A stretch of DNA of 64,000 nucleotides from assembly GCA_947495055.1 (NCBI GenBank), contig CANLXO010000001.1, positions 124,001 to 188,000 of the forward strand, read 5' to 3'. Source of the stretch: an uncultured Psychrobacter sp. Its GTDB lineage: Bacteria; Pseudomonadota; Gammaproteobacteria; Pseudomonadales; Moraxellaceae. Of this stretch, positions 8,540 to 18,480 are shown in pieces; the first letter of the stretch is position 1; each line of letters opens with the position of its first letter. The notes below the pieces were generated by a model. That model did no database searches and had not been told where the DNA came from. It worked only from the letters and a program-made list of their open reading frames with translations. The position numbers and the translations under genes were made by a program.

Positions 8540-11143
8540 CTAGGTCAACTGAGCAACGTTAATTTTATCCGCTTCTTCAGTGTACTCTTCCATACGGTCA
8601 AAGTTCATGTACTGATACACTTCCTCGCCCATGCTGTTGAGCATGCCAGCGTATTGCTGGTACTCATCGTTCGTTGGCAATTTACCAAGTACTGCGGCTA
8701 CTGCAGCAAGCTCTGCAGAGGCTAGGTATACATCAGCGCCTTGACCTAGACGGTTCGGGAAGTTACGGGTAGAAGTCGATACCGCAGTAGAGTTCGGTGC
8801 GATACGTGCTTGGTTACCCATACATAATGAACAGCCAGGCATTTCAGTACGAGCGCCCGCTTGAGCGTAAATGTTGTAATACCCTTCTTCCATCAATTGA
8901 CGTGCATCCATCTTAGTAGGTGGCGCAATCCATAGACGAGTTTTGAGGCTACCTGCTGGTACGTCTTGTAGCAGTTTACCCGCAGCGCGGAAATGACCGA
9001 TGTTGGTCATGCATGAACCAATGAATACTTCATCAATGGTATCACCAGCGACGTCAGCCAAGGTTTTTGCATCGTCTGGATCGTTCGGGCAGCAAAGAAT
9101 CGGCTCTTTAATCGTGCTCATATCGATGGTCATATCGATAGCGTATTCTGCGTCTTCGTCAGCACGCATTAGGCTTGGGTTCGCGAGCCACTCTTGCATT
9201 TGCTCGATACGACGGCTGATAGTACGCGCATCGCCATAGCCCTCACTAATCATCCACTTAAGTAGCGTGATGTTTGAGTTTAGGTACTCAGTCACTGACT
9301 CTTCAGACAAGGTGATAGTACAACCAGCAGCACTACGCTCAGCTGAGGCATCAGATAGCTCAAACGCTTGCTCAGCCGTTAGGTCTTCTAAGCCTTCAAT
9401 CTCAAGGATACGACCGTTAAACTCGTTGATTTTGCCTTTCTTATCGACAGTCAAGTAACCTTCTTTGATCGCCTGATAAGGAATCGCATGTACAAGGTCA
9501 CGTAGCGTGATACCAGGCTGACGTTCGCCAACGAAGCGGACACGGACAGACTCAGGCATATCAAGTGGCATCACACCAGTTGCGGCAGCAAAAGCAACTA
9601 GACCAGAACCAGCTGGGAACGAGATACCCATTGGGAAACGAGTATGCGAGTCACCACCAGTACCAACGGTATCTGGAAGTAGCATACGGTTAAGCCAGCT
9701 ATGAATGATGCCATCGCCCGGACGTAAGCTGACGCCGCCGCGGTTCATGATAAAGTCTGGTAGTGTGTGCTGCGTCTCAACGTCAACTGGCTTTGGATAA
9801 GCAGCCGTGTGACAGAAAGACTGCATAACTAGATCTGCTTGGAAGCCCAAACATGCCAAATCTTTTAGCTCATCACGCGTCATCGGACCAGTAGTATCCT
9901 GACTACCAACTGTGGTCATTTTTGGCTCACAATACATGCCTGGACGTACGCCTTGCAGGCCACAAGCTTTACCAACCATTTTTTGTGCAAGGGTAAAGCC
10001 TTTACCAGTATCAGCCGGCTCTTCTGGCTTAGCAAATACGTCTGAATGACCCAGACCCATGTACTCACGAGCACGATTAGTCAGGCCGCGACCAACGATT
10101 AATGGAATACGGCCACCAGCACGAACTTCATCAAGCAAGGTCGGTGAATTTAGCTTGAACGTTGATAGTACTTCATCAGAGTCATGCTTAGTGATTTTGC
10201 CTTCGTACGGATAGATGTCAAAAACATCACCCATATTTAGGTTATCAACCGCAACTTTTTCGATTGGTAGTGCGCCAGAATCTTCCATAGTATTGAAGAA
10301 GATAGGAGCGATGTTGTTACCTAGTACCAGGCCGCCACCACGTTTGTTTGGCACGTTAGGAATATCTTCACCCATCAGCCACAGTACTGAGTTGGTCGCA
10401 GACTTACGGCTAGAGCCCGTACCAACGACGTCACCAACATAAGCGAGTGGATGGCCTTTTTGCTTCAATTCTTCGATCTGCTTCATTGGACCGACAACGC
10501 CCTCTTCGTCAGCAGTGATGCCGTCGCGAGAGTTTTTGTGCATGGCTAATGAATGCAATGGGATGTCAGGGCGGCTCCACGCATCTTGCGCTGGTGACAA
10601 GTCATCGGTGTTGGTTTCGCCAGTCACTTTAAACGTTGTGTAAGTCGATTTCTGTGGTACCTCGGCACGGCCCGTGAACCATTCGGCATCGGCCCAAGAC
10701 TGCACGACTTCTTTTGCAATGTCATTACCAGCTTCAGCTTTTTCAGTGACGTCATTAAAGGCATCAAACACTAGCAAAGTTTTCTTGAGTGCTTCGGCAG
10801 CGTCTTGAGCAACCTCTTCATCATCTAGTGCCGCAACTAATGGCTGTACGTTGTAGCCACCTTGCATAGTGCCTAGGATTTCAACGGCTTTTTGCTTACT
10901 GATAAGCGGTGATGATGCTTCACCTTTTAAGATAGCAGCTAAAAATGCAGCTTTTACGTAGGCCGCTTGGTCAACGCCAGCTGGGATACGGTTCTCTAAC
11001 AAGTTCATTAGGAACTCATCTTCGCCTGCTGGTGGGTTTTTTAGAATCTCTACCAATTGAGCAACTTGTTTTTCGCTAAGCGGTAGTGGTACCGTTCCTA
11101 GCTCAGCACGCTCTGCGACATGTTTACGATAAGCTTCTAACAT
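8540..11143 (-). CDS. acnB: Aconitate hydratase B
   Basis: 867 residues, the usual AcnB length. It interconverts citrate and isocitrate through cis-aconitate in the TCA cycle. Order: N-terminal HEAT-like domain ([16 protein letters not shown] onward), swivel domain with [16 protein letters not shown], then the catalytic domains. The [4Fe-4S] cysteines are visible in [11 protein letters not shown] and [12 protein letters not shown], with [10 protein letters not shown] after them. The ATG at 11143 is used because AAGGAAGACCTAT precedes it and the family starts there; an upstream in-frame start at 11206 adds a 21-residue non-family leader. It stands alone between two terminator/promoter gaps. 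Confidence 0.97.
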   Translation of the reverse strand: MLEAYRKHVAERAELGTVPLPLSEKQVAQLVEILKNPPAGEDEFLMNLLENRIPAGVDQAAYVKAAFLAAILKGEASSPLISKQKAVEILGTMQGGYNVQPLVAALDDEEVAQDAAEALKKTLLVFDAFNDVTEKAEAGNDIAKEVVQSWADAEWFTGRAEVPQKSTYTTFKVTGETNTDDLSPAQDAWSRPDIPLHSLAMHKNSRDGITADEEGVVGPMKQIEELKQKGHPLAYVGDVVGTGSSRKSATNSVLWLMGEDIPNVPNKRGGGLVLGNNIAPIFFNTMEDSGALPIEKVAVDNLNMGDVFDIYPYEGKITKHDSDEVLSTFKLNSPTLLDEVRAGGRIPLIVGRGLTNRAREYMGLGHSDVFAKPEEPADTGKGFTLAQKMVGKACGLQGVRPGMYCEPKMTTVGSQDTTGPMTRDELKDLACLGFQADLVMQSFCHTAAYPKPVDVETQHTLPDFIMNRGGVSLRPGDGIIHSWLNRMLLPDTVGTGGDSHTRFPMGISFPAGSGLVAFAAATGVMPLDMPESVRVRFVGERQPGITLRDLVHAIPYQAIKEGYLTVDKKGKINEFNGRILEIEGLEDLTAEQAFELSDASAERSAAGCTITLSEESVTEYLNSNITLLKWMISEGYGDARTISRRIEQMQEWLANPSLMRADEDAEYAIDMTIDMSTIKEPILCCPNDPDDAKTLADVAGDTIDEVFIGSCMTNIGHFRAAGKLLQDVPAGSLKTRLWIAPPTKMDARQLMEEGYYNIYAQAGARTEMPGCSLCMGNQARIAPNSTAVSTSTRNFPNRLGQGADVYLASAELAAVAAVLGKLPTNDEYQQYAGMLNSMGEEVYQYMNFDRMEEYTEEADKINVAQLT

Positions 11144-11516
11144 ATAGGTCTTCCTTGTCAGTTGGAGTGAGCACACGGCGTGGGTAGTCAGTGTGACTGC
11201 CTGCATTCGTGTGCAATTTTGGATAAGGGTGATTTTGAGTGACTATATTATTGAATAATAAGCGGAGTAATTATTCCTGCTAATATAGCCTAAAACGACT
11301 AAAAAGTTAATGGCTCAGCCAACAAAAGACCTCATACGATAGCGATATTGAACATTTATTATAAAAATGGTCTCATCATTGAACGAATTGAACCTGTATT
11401 AAACAGATTTTAGTTATTTGTTATACTGTTTTTAAATAGTTAAGCGCTTATATATTTAGAAGTTTATTTCGACATCTAGAGCAAATCGAAACTTTACCGC
11501 TGCAATAGGACAAATC
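11144..11516. other. Intergenic promoter region between divergent acnB and the CMD-family gene
   Basis: AT-rich and without a credible gene. It must hold the acnB promoter (minus strand) and that of the next gene (plus strand). TATACT at 11422-11427 is a possible -10 for the plus-strand gene, but no good -35 sits at the right distance. Confidence 0.4.
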
Positions 11517-11939
11517 ATGAACAACAAAGATAAGTCAGATAATTATAACAATGGTCTCAAAGTACGTACTGAAGTCATGGGAGAGGCGCATGTAAAGCGC
11601 TCGTTAGAAGCGGCGACAGATTTTACCCAGCCGCTACAGGACTGGATCGTCGAGCACGCTTGGGGTACAACGTGGCAAGATGAGTCCGTCCTACCTCGCA
11701 AATACCGCTCACTCATTACGATAGGTTTTTTGATTGCACAAAAGAGCCCAAACGAGCTAAAAGGTCATATCCGCGGCGCGATTAATAACGGCGCAAGTGT
11801 TGCCGAGATTCAAGAAGTGCTCATGCACAGTCTGCCTTACTGCGGCGCGCCCGCCACCCAAGAAGCCTTTCGCGCGGCTATTGAAGTATTTAGCGATTTG
11901 GGCATAGATATCGATAATTTAAACCACAACAAGCTATAG
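11517..11939 (+). CDS. Carboxymuconolactone decarboxylase-family protein
   Basis: 140 residues. The family core is visible: LPRKYRSLITIGFLIAQKSPNELKGH splits as two helices, followed by GAINNGASVAEIQEVLMHSLPYCGAP. It resembles 4-carboxymuconolactone decarboxylase (PcaC) in size and layout. The AhpD-type CxxC pair is absent: only one Cys (PYCGAP) is present, so peroxidase activity of the AhpD kind is unlikely. No protocatechuate genes are adjacent, so the role stays open. AGGACAAATC precedes the ATG. Confidence 0.8.
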   Translation: MNNKDKSDNYNNGLKVRTEVMGEAHVKRSLEAATDFTQPLQDWIVEHAWGTTWQDESVLPRKYRSLITIGFLIAQKSPNELKGHIRGAINNGASVAEIQEVLMHSLPYCGAPATQEAFRAAIEVFSDLGIDIDNLNHNKL

Positions 11940-12056
11940 AATAAAGGGTTGAATAATAAAACCTGAGCGCAATATCTGCTATAATAAAGACACTTACAAA
12001 GCATGCCGATAATTCCATAAACCCTTATCCTATCAAGGGTTAAGAGATCATTGATT

Positions 12057-13100
12057 ATGACAAATGCCGTTCAAAGTTATGTCCCTGCTGCCAAAGCCAA
12101 ACCCAAAAAAGCAGTGCAAGGCGAAAAATTGCGTGGCTACGATAAAGTTGCCCGTATCCCAATTAAAGTAATCCCGATAGTCGAGGCCAAGAAAAAGCCA
12201 GATTGGATTCGGGTGAAGATGTCATCGCCTAGCGAGGTGGCACGTATCAAAGCCACACTGCGCGAGCAAAAGCTTTATACCGTCTGTGAAGAAGCTGCTT
12301 GCCCTAACCTACCCCAGTGCTTCGCTGATGGTACGGCGACCTTTATGATTATGGGTGATATCTGTACCCGTCGCTGCCCATTCTGCGACGTCGGACACGG
12401 TCGCCCGAATGAATTAGATAAAGACGAGCCGCGTCATACCGCTGAGACGATTTTAGGCCTAGGTCTTAAATATGCGGTCATTACCTCTGTCGATCGTGAT
12501 GATCTCAAAGATGGCGGCGCGGCGCATTTCGTTGAAGTGCTCAATGAATCAAGAGCGCTTAGCCCGAATTGCTTAATTGAAATACTGGTGCCTGATTTCC
12601 GTGGTCGCATGGAAGTGGCTTTAGATTTGTTGACACAAACACCGCCAGATGTCTTTAACCACAACATCGAAACCGTGCCCCGTCTATACAAAGCTTTCCG
12701 TCCAGGTTCTGACTATCAGCACTCACTAGACTTGCTCAAGCTTTATAAAGAGCGTCGCCCTGATATCGCTACCAAGTGCGGCTTTATGGTTGGTCTTGGT
12801 GAGACTGAAGAAGAGATTTATGCCCTACTCGATGACCTAAAAGCACATGACGTCGATATGATTACTATTGGTCAGTACTTGCAACCTAGTAAAAACCACG
12901 CTCCAGTCGATCGTTATGTCCATCCAGACGAGTTTCAGCGCTATATGGACTATGGCAAAAAAATTGGCTTCTTTAGTATTTGGGCCGGTCCCATGGTACG
13001 CTCAAGCTACTTTGCCGATCGCCAGTATTACGGCGAAGATTGCCCGGCGCCGATTCGTAGTAAAAAAGCACTCGAGGCTGAGGGTAAACTTGGTTGTTAA
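12057..13100 (+). CDS. lipA: Lipoyl synthase
   Basis: 347 residues. Radical SAM enzyme that inserts two sulfurs into octanoyl groups on lipoyl domains. Both Fe-S sites are present: the auxiliary-cluster motif [12 protein letters not shown] and the radical SAM motif [10 protein letters not shown]. The C-terminal RSSY that binds the auxiliary cluster is seen as [21 protein letters not shown] and [12 protein letters not shown] are family blocks. The ATG at 12057 is preferred over the in-frame TTG at 12051. No lipB is adjacent. A terminator follows at 13146. Confidence 0.97.
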   Translation: MTNAVQSYVPAAKAKPKKAVQGEKLRGYDKVARIPIKVIPIVEAKKKPDWIRVKMSSPSEVARIKATLREQKLYTVCEEAACPNLPQCFADGTATFMIMGDICTRRCPFCDVGHGRPNELDKDEPRHTAETILGLGLKYAVITSVDRDDLKDGGAAHFVEVLNESRALSPNCLIEILVPDFRGRMEVALDLLTQTPPDVFNHNIETVPRLYKAFRPGSDYQHSLDLLKLYKERRPDIATKCGFMVGLGETEEEIYALLDDLKAHDVDMITIGQYLQPSKNHAPVDRYVHPDEFQRYMDYGKKIGFFSIWAGPMVRSSYFADRQYYGEDCPAPIRSKKALEAEGKLGC

Positions 13101-13145
13101 TGGTTGAATCAGGTTTGAGCAACCGTTGACCTGTGATTTTAATAG

Positions 13146-13186
13146 AAAAAGGGTGAGTAACAGATTTTGTTACTCACCCTTTTTTA
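13146..13186 (+). terminator. Rho-independent terminator of lipA
   Basis: Long stem AAAAAGGGTGAGTAACA (13146-13162) pairing with TGTTACTCACCCTTTTT, loop about 6, then a run of T. The A-run on the left lets it work in the other direction too. Confidence 0.9.
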
Positions 13187-13208
13187 TTTTACAAATGAAC
13201 CAATCTCT

Positions 13209-13382
13209 TAGGGTGTGTCCTCATTTTAAAAATGGCGATAAAAATGAGATAAATCGCCGTCAAGCAAGGAAAATAGCGCAAGTAATATCGAGATATTAGT
13301 CAGCTATTTGACACCGTTTGGCCAGATTTAGCCATTTTTAGCCCATTCAGATGGCTATCGATTGAATTGAGGACACGCCCTA
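13209..13382. mobile_element. MITE-like non-coding element with terminal inverted repeats
   Basis: About 174 bp bounded by TA on both sides. Left end GGGTGTGTCCTCA (13211-) and right end TGAGGACACGCCC (to 13380) are inverted repeats with one mismatch. There is no ORF inside. An internal inverted repeat (AAAAATGGC and GCCATTTTT) and a central dyad TAATATC-GA-GATATTA at 13283-13298 give it a palindromic build. This fits a miniature element mobilised by a transposase elsewhere; the TA border suggests a TA target duplication. The parent IS family is not identified. Confidence 0.7.
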
Positions 13383-13400
13383 ATATAGATACCTAACGCT

Positions 13401-15437
13401 TTAAACCTTTAAGGTCGGTGTGGGCTTTTCAGCGGTTTTTATGTTCCAAACAGCGATAATTAGCACGATAATCCCACCTACCAAGCCTGTGGTCAGTTCA
13501 GGATAAATCAGTAGTAACGCGCCGATGGCCAATATGCCACGCGTGAGTGGACTCATAGCGCCCCTAAAATAGCCCTCTAGCGCCGCCCCTAAAGCAATAA
13601 CCCCTGTTACCGATGTCAATACCACTGTCACGATATCAAGGATAGGCGGCAGCGGAAAGTCTTTCGCCGTAACTGCCAGACCTGTCGGATCTATCATGAG
13701 CATCGTTGGATTATAGATAAACATAAACGGTACGATGAATCCGGCAAGTGCCAATTTGAGCGACAAGAACCCTGTTTTCATCGGATCGCCACCGGATATA
13801 CCAGCGCCAGCAAAGGCTGCTAGACACACAGGCGGGGTAATATTGGCAAAGATACCAAAATAGAATACAAACATATGCGCTGACAAGATTGGAATATCAA
13901 ACCCTGCCAATGCTGGAGCAGCCATGGTCGCAGTAATGATATAGGCAGGAATAGATGGCAGCCCCATACCCAATACCATTGACGCTAACATCGTCAAAAT
14001 AAGCGTAAAGAACAACGACCCTGCGCCTAGCGTGACGATAGATGAGGTCATTACTGTGCCAAAGCTGGTCAAACTCACGACCCCAATGATAATACCCACG
14101 ACCGCACAAGCCGCCATAACCGCGAGCGACTGGCGTGCCCCGTCTTCTAGTGCACCCAAAATGTCCGAAAACCCCATTCTGGTCTCTTTGCGTAACATAC
14201 TAATGGCAACCGTGAAGCCAATGGTATAGGCCGCTGCATAGCCGACGGGTACGTTTTCAATCAATAAATAAATCAAAAACACAATCGGTAGTAGCATATG
14301 ACCGCGCGCTTTTAATACTTCTTTGACGGCGGGCAGGTTTTCTTTGGCGATGCCTTTTAGGTCGCGGCGACCCGCACGAAAATGCACTTGAGCAATAACG
14401 CCCAGATAGTAGAGCACTGCCGGCAATAAAGCCGCTAAAGCAATGGTGCTATAAGGTAGCCCTGTGGTCTCCGCCATGATAAAGGCACTGGCTCCCATAA
14501 TCGGTGGCAATATCTGCCCACCAACTGACGCGCTGGCTTCTACTGCTCCCGAAAAGTCTTTGTGATAACCGACTTTTTTCATCAATGGAATAGTAAACGC
14601 GCCGGTGCTGACAACGTTCGATAATGCTGAGCCATTGATACTGCCCATAAAGCCACTGGAGATGACAGCAACTTTCGCGGGTCCGCCTTTTTTGTGGCCT
14701 GCAATGGCTAATGCCAAATCATTGAATAGCTGTCCCATTCCTGAGCGTGCTAAGAACGCACCAAAGAGAATGAACAAAAAGATAAACGTCACTGACGCGC
14801 CAATCGCAACAGAGTATAAACCTTCCGTTTTTAGGAATAATTGACCAAAAATATCACCCATATCATAAGGGCGAGTCAGCAATCTATCAGGCATGAAATC
14901 CATGTGACTGACAAACGGATACGCCAAAAATATTCCTGCCAATATTGGCAAAATCCAACCGGTGATACGGCGACTGCCTTCTAGCACACAGACCACTGTA
15001 ATTAGTGAAAATATCACGTCAAGCGGATTGGCCATGCCACCACGCGAGGTCACAATATCCTGATACTCGTAGATCAGGTAGCTCATACCGGACAAGGACA
15101 ATAAAAACCAAATCCAGTCATACCATGCCACTCGACTACGACTGCTTTTTTTACTGGCAGGAAAGATCAAGAAAATTAAGGCAAAACCAACACCTACGTG
15201 TACAGAGCGCTGTAGCAATGCAGGCATCGGGTTAAAGGTAATATAAAGGTGAAAAAGTGAATAGAGTATACAAATACCAGCGATAAAGTATTTTACTGGT
15301 CCTTGCGTGATATGACGTGTGATTGACTCTCGGTCATATTTTTCCAATACCGCTCTGTTGACAGCCTCAGCGTCTTTGTCAACGCTATCATCTGGTATGG
15401 TATTCACGCTACCGTGATCCGTCACTTGGGAGTTCAT
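13401..15437 (-). CDS. TAXI-TRAP transporter, fused small and large permease (4TM/12TM)
   Basis: 678 residues, very hydrophobic. The N-terminal third corresponds to the small (DctQ-like) part and the rest to the large DctM-like permease, recognisable by GSINGSALSNVVSTGAFTIP, GGQILPPIMGASAFIMAE, MGLPSIPAYIITATMAAPAL and NITPPVCLAAFAGAGISGG. The complex imports an organic acid or similar solute using an ion gradient. The ATG at 15437 has AAAGGAC upstream; an earlier in-frame start at 15464 lacks this. The gene starts inside the 3' end of the DUF1850 gene (29-bp overlap), so translation is coupled. Confidence 0.93.
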   Translation of the reverse strand: MNSQVTDHGSVNTIPDDSVDKDAEAVNRAVLEKYDRESITRHITQGPVKYFIAGICILYSLFHLYITFNPMPALLQRSVHVGVGFALIFLIFPASKKSSRSRVAWYDWIWFLLSLSGMSYLIYEYQDIVTSRGGMANPLDVIFSLITVVCVLEGSRRITGWILPILAGIFLAYPFVSHMDFMPDRLLTRPYDMGDIFGQLFLKTEGLYSVAIGASVTFIFLFILFGAFLARSGMGQLFNDLALAIAGHKKGGPAKVAVISSGFMGSINGSALSNVVSTGAFTIPLMKKVGYHKDFSGAVEASASVGGQILPPIMGASAFIMAETTGLPYSTIALAALLPAVLYYLGVIAQVHFRAGRRDLKGIAKENLPAVKEVLKARGHMLLPIVFLIYLLIENVPVGYAAAYTIGFTVAISMLRKETRMGFSDILGALEDGARQSLAVMAACAVVGIIIGVVSLTSFGTVMTSSIVTLGAGSLFFTLILTMLASMVLGMGLPSIPAYIITATMAAPALAGFDIPILSAHMFVFYFGIFANITPPVCLAAFAGAGISGGDPMKTGFLSLKLALAGFIVPFMFIYNPTMLMIDPTGLAVTAKDFPLPPILDIVTVVLTSVTGVIALGAALEGYFRGAMSPLTRGILAIGALLLIYPELTTGLVGGIIVLIIAVWNIKTAEKPTPTLKV

Positions 15438-15969
15438 GACACAAGTCCTTTTTAAATCTATCAATTAAACCATACGTCTTAGGCATGATCACCACTTCAG
15501 AATAATCTGGCACCCACTGATGAATCAAAAAACGATGACCAGCGTAATCGATTTCACCTTTGGTCAGTCTAGAGACTACCCAATTGAGACTAGGCAGCTT
15601 TTCATTGATTTGATAACCCAGATAGCCAGGTTTTTGTATGGGCGCAAGGGGTTCGGTCGAAGGCGTACCAGCACCAAATGCTTCAAAGTATGTGGTGGTG
15701 AGGAGTAGCATAGCGTCTTCTGTACTACTTTTTTCTAGACGCTGATACTGCTCTTCCCACCACTGCTTTTCTACAGAATGTATCCAGCGTAACTGAAAGT
15801 CAGGGTCAGTGAAATAACACACTTTGTCGTCACTACCCTCTATTGCAACGCGAACTTCGACCACAGACTGACGCGCGACACCTATCCATAGGGTCAAAAA
15901 AACCAGCGCCGCAATACATGCTGCGCCAGTCGATAACCATAATAAATTATTTGGCTGCTTGTTCGTCAT
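15409..15969 (-). CDS. DUF1850-family protein of the TRAP operon
   Basis: About 186 residues from the ATG at 15969 (an upstream in-frame start at 16014 would overlap the TAXI gene by 68 bp). One N-terminal membrane segment (LLWLSTGAACIAALVFLTLW) followed by an extracytoplasmic domain. FQLRWIHSVEKQWWEE carries the HSV-x-x-x-W pattern typical of DUF1850, and GAGTPS follows. These proteins are almost always coded between the TAXI binding protein and the fused permease, as here. Overlaps both neighbours. Function unknown; probably an accessory subunit. Confidence 0.85.
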   Translation of the reverse strand: MTNKQPNNLLWLSTGAACIAALVFLTLWIGVARQSVVEVRVAIEGSDDKVCYFTDPDFQLRWIHSVEKQWWEEQYQRLEKSSTEDAMLLLTTTYFEAFGAGTPSTEPLAPIQKPGYLGYQINEKLPSLNWVVSRLTKGEIDYAGHRFLIHQWVPDYSEVVIMPKTYGLIDRFKKDLCHELPSDGSR

Positions 15970-16966
15970 AGTACTTTTTAGCGCCAGGATGAATTGGAGC
16001 GACCATACCTTCACTAGCCGTCTCTAGACTGATATCGTTGGCTGCTTGGTGTGCTGTTTTTAGACCGTCCAGATTATCAAATAACGCCTTGGTCAACTTA
16101 TAGCCATCAGATTCAGACAGATCAGAGCTCACCAATAGCGCATTCATGATTGCGGCAGTTGGAATCGCAGCGTCATTGCCATACGTGCCAGCAGGAATTT
16201 CAAAGGTTTTGAAATAAGGCTTGGTCGCAATGATTTCTTTTAGCTTATCTTGATCGATAGTAACCAACTGCAAATCTAAACCTTGCTCTAACTCCATAAG
16301 CGATGAGTTTGGTAGACCACTACTAAAGAATGCCGCTTCAATCTTACCTGCTTTCATACCATCAGCCGCTTCAGCAAAACCTAAATAATCGACAGTGACA
16401 TCATCATAGGTAATACCAAACCCTTCTAGTAGCGTTCGAGCATTCACTTCCGTACCAGAGCCTTGATCGCCAACGGCAATACGCTTGCCTCGTAAATCCT
16501 CAATATTTTTGATACCAGAGTCTTTTGTCGTCACGATTTGCACCACGTTCGGGTACAAGACTGCAATCTGCTGAATGTTGGTGATAGGCGCATCAAAGTT
16601 ATTTTTGCCTTCGACCGCGTCCGTGACCACATCACTGAGCGCCAATACCATATCGACTTTGCCTTGCGTCAGTAGATTGACGTTTTCGACCGATGCGCCC
16701 GTGGTTTGTGTCTTTGAGTTGACCCCAAAGTTTTTTACATAGACTTCAGACAATGCAGTGCCGATAATATTGTAAGGGCCAGACGCACCGCCTGTGGCAA
16801 TGGTTAGGAACTTAGTATCGAGTGTATCGGTAGCCGCATCAGCTGACGTACTATCTGCAGCAGCCGTCTCATTGCCTTCTGAGCTTGGAGATGAGCAGGC
16901 GGTTAAGCCTAGCATGGCGCTTAATATCGCTGACAAAAGTAAGGGAGATTTTAGAGAAGTGAGCAT
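15947..16966 (-). CDS. TAXI-family TRAP solute-binding lipoprotein
   Basis: 339 residues from the ATG at 16966. An ATG three codons earlier lies inside the ribosome-binding site (AAGGATG) and is unlikely. Lipobox LTAC near residue 23 predicts a lipid-anchored periplasmic binding protein. TAXI features: FLTIATGGASGPYNIIGTAL, RGKRIAVGDQGSGTEVNA and GLPNSSLMEL. It captures the substrate and hands it to the fused permease two genes downstream. Substrate not predictable; TAXI systems include glutamate and other dicarboxylate carriers. Confidence 0.93.
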   Translation of the reverse strand: MLTSLKSPLLLSAILSAMLGLTACSSPSSEGNETAAADSTSADAATDTLDTKFLTIATGGASGPYNIIGTALSEVYVKNFGVNSKTQTTGASVENVNLLTQGKVDMVLALSDVVTDAVEGKNNFDAPITNIQQIAVLYPNVVQIVTTKDSGIKNIEDLRGKRIAVGDQGSGTEVNARTLLEGFGITYDDVTVDYLGFAEAADGMKAGKIEAAFFSSGLPNSSLMELEQGLDLQLVTIDQDKLKEIIATKPYFKTFEIPAGTYGNDAAIPTAAIMNALLVSSDLSESDGYKLTKALFDNLDGLKTAHQAANDISLETASEGMVAPIHPGAKKYYDEQAAK

Positions 16967-17419
16967 TGAGTTCATCCTTGAAATAATAGATTTAATACAA
17001 TAAACGGTATTAATATATAGGTATTAATCCGTTACACTTGAGTAATGATATAGCAATTTTTGTTATAAATAAACCAAAGACTGTTTTCTCTTTTGCTTTC
17101 AATGCCTTATATTTCAGGCTTTTTGAGAAAATATTTTCATTATACATAATAGCTAAAACTCATATTGTTCCGCTATGTGAAACAATATTTCATCTTTATT
17201 TAACCCAATTTCGATGCTGTTGTAAACCTTTATCACGGTTTATGTGCATGTATTGCGCTGTATATTTTGATTTATTTTTATTACCACTCTGATTCTGCTA
17301 TATTTTGACTGGATCTTTATTCATTGGCTTTGTCTAGAGTACCTTTTACGTAAGCCGATAAATGCTTCATTATATGAACCGAAACCATTATTTTTTATGA
17401 CTCAACTTGGATAATTTTT
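16967..17419. other. AT-rich intergenic region
   Basis: Divergent promoter region between the TRAP operon and mtnP. Very AT-rich. An 84-codon ORF (17038-17292) has no ribosome-binding site and a composition typical of random AT-rich DNA. No clear operator was found. Confidence 0.5.
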
Positions 17420-18313
17420 ATGACAATATCTACAACAGAAGCGCTGGAATCGTTGTCTGCTGACATTGCCATCATTGGTGGCAGTGGTTTGTATCAGATC
17501 CAAGCACTGACTAATAAGCGCAGCGTGACGATACAGACCCCTTATGGCAGTCCATCCGATGACATTGTTTTGGGTGAATTAGAAGGAGTAACGGTTGCTT
17601 TTCTGACGCGGCATGGTCAAGGTCATAAACTGACTCCATCTGAAGTACCCTATCGCGCCAATATATACGCCCTAAAAACATTAGGCGTACGCTACATTGT
17701 CTCAGTATCCGCGGTCGGCTCGTTGCAAGCACACCTCAAACCACTAGATATGGTCATGCCAAATCAAATGATCGATATGACCAAGCAGCGAGCGAGTACG
17801 TTTTTTGGTGAAGGTGCAGTCGCTCATGTATCAATGGCAGACCCACTCTGTCCTGCCCTATCAGATATCCTAACGCGTGCCTATAATAAGGCAGATATAG
17901 CTGAGGGCAGCTGTCACAAAAAGGCGACCTATGTCTGTATCGAAGGGCCGCAGTTCTCAACTCGTGCAGAGTCAGAGTGGTATCGTCAAATGCAAGCAGA
18001 TATCATCGGAATGACCAATATGCCAGAAGCCAAATTGGCACGTGAAGCCAGCATGGCTTATGCGACATTGGCCTTGGTGACAGATTTTGATTGTTGGCAC
18101 CCTAGCGAAGAAGCCGTCAGTGCAGACTATGCGATAAAAAACCTGATGAAAAATGCTGAAAACGCTCAAAAGGTGATTCAAGAAGCCGTTGCTTTAATTG
18201 CCGCTGAATTACCCGAATCTATCGCCCACAATGCCCTTGCACAGGCCTTGGTCACGCCTATAGACATGATGGACGAACATACCAAAATCAGACTGGCTGC
18301 ATTGTTATACTAA
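17420..18313 (+). CDS. mtnP: S-methyl-5'-thioadenosine phosphorylase family protein
   Basis: 297 residues. Purine phosphorylase fold: ADIAIIGGSGLYQI at the N-terminus, FLTRHGQGHKLTPSEVPYRAN (phosphate and ribose contacts), VSAVGSL, YVCIEGPQFSTRAES, IIGMTNMPEAKLAREA and ALVTDFDCWH. This is the MtnP/MTAP pattern: it splits 5'-methylthioadenosine with phosphate into adenine and methylthioribose-1-phosphate. No other methionine-salvage gene is adjacent. It converges on the arsenosugar cluster (168 bp between stops), which raises the possibility that it also splits 5'-arsenylated adenosine; that is inference. Confidence 0.9.
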   Translation: MTISTTEALESLSADIAIIGGSGLYQIQALTNKRSVTIQTPYGSPSDDIVLGELEGVTVAFLTRHGQGHKLTPSEVPYRANIYALKTLGVRYIVSVSAVGSLQAHLKPLDMVMPNQMIDMTKQRASTFFGEGAVAHVSMADPLCPALSDILTRAYNKADIAEGSCHKKATYVCIEGPQFSTRAESEWYRQMQADIIGMTNMPEAKLAREASMAYATLALVTDFDCWHPSEEAVSADYAIKNLMKNAENAQKVIQEAVALIAAELPESIAHNALAQALVTPIDMMDEHTKIRLAALLY

Positions 18314-18381
18314 ATATTTAAACATATTTAGATAAGTGCTTGTTTGAGACAAAAACAACAACCCAAATCCTACGCACATGC

Positions 18382-18414
18382 AAAAAGGCCATTAATTTAC
18401 TTAGTGGCCTTTTT
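18382..18414. terminator. Bidirectional terminator between mtnP and arsM
   Basis: AAAAAGGCCA (18382-18391) pairs with TGGCCTTTTT (18405-18414), loop 13, A-run and T-run on the two sides. It sits between the converging genes. Confidence 0.8.
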
Positions 18415-18480
18415 ATCTTTTTAATCAGCATGTTTGGGATAAAAGCTAACCAGATGCCTTTACTCTTAACAGCACCACTC

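Noticed and set aside
17038..17292. 84-codon plus-strand ORF in an AT-rich gap
   Set aside because: No ribosome-binding site, composition like random AT-rich DNA, no family look.
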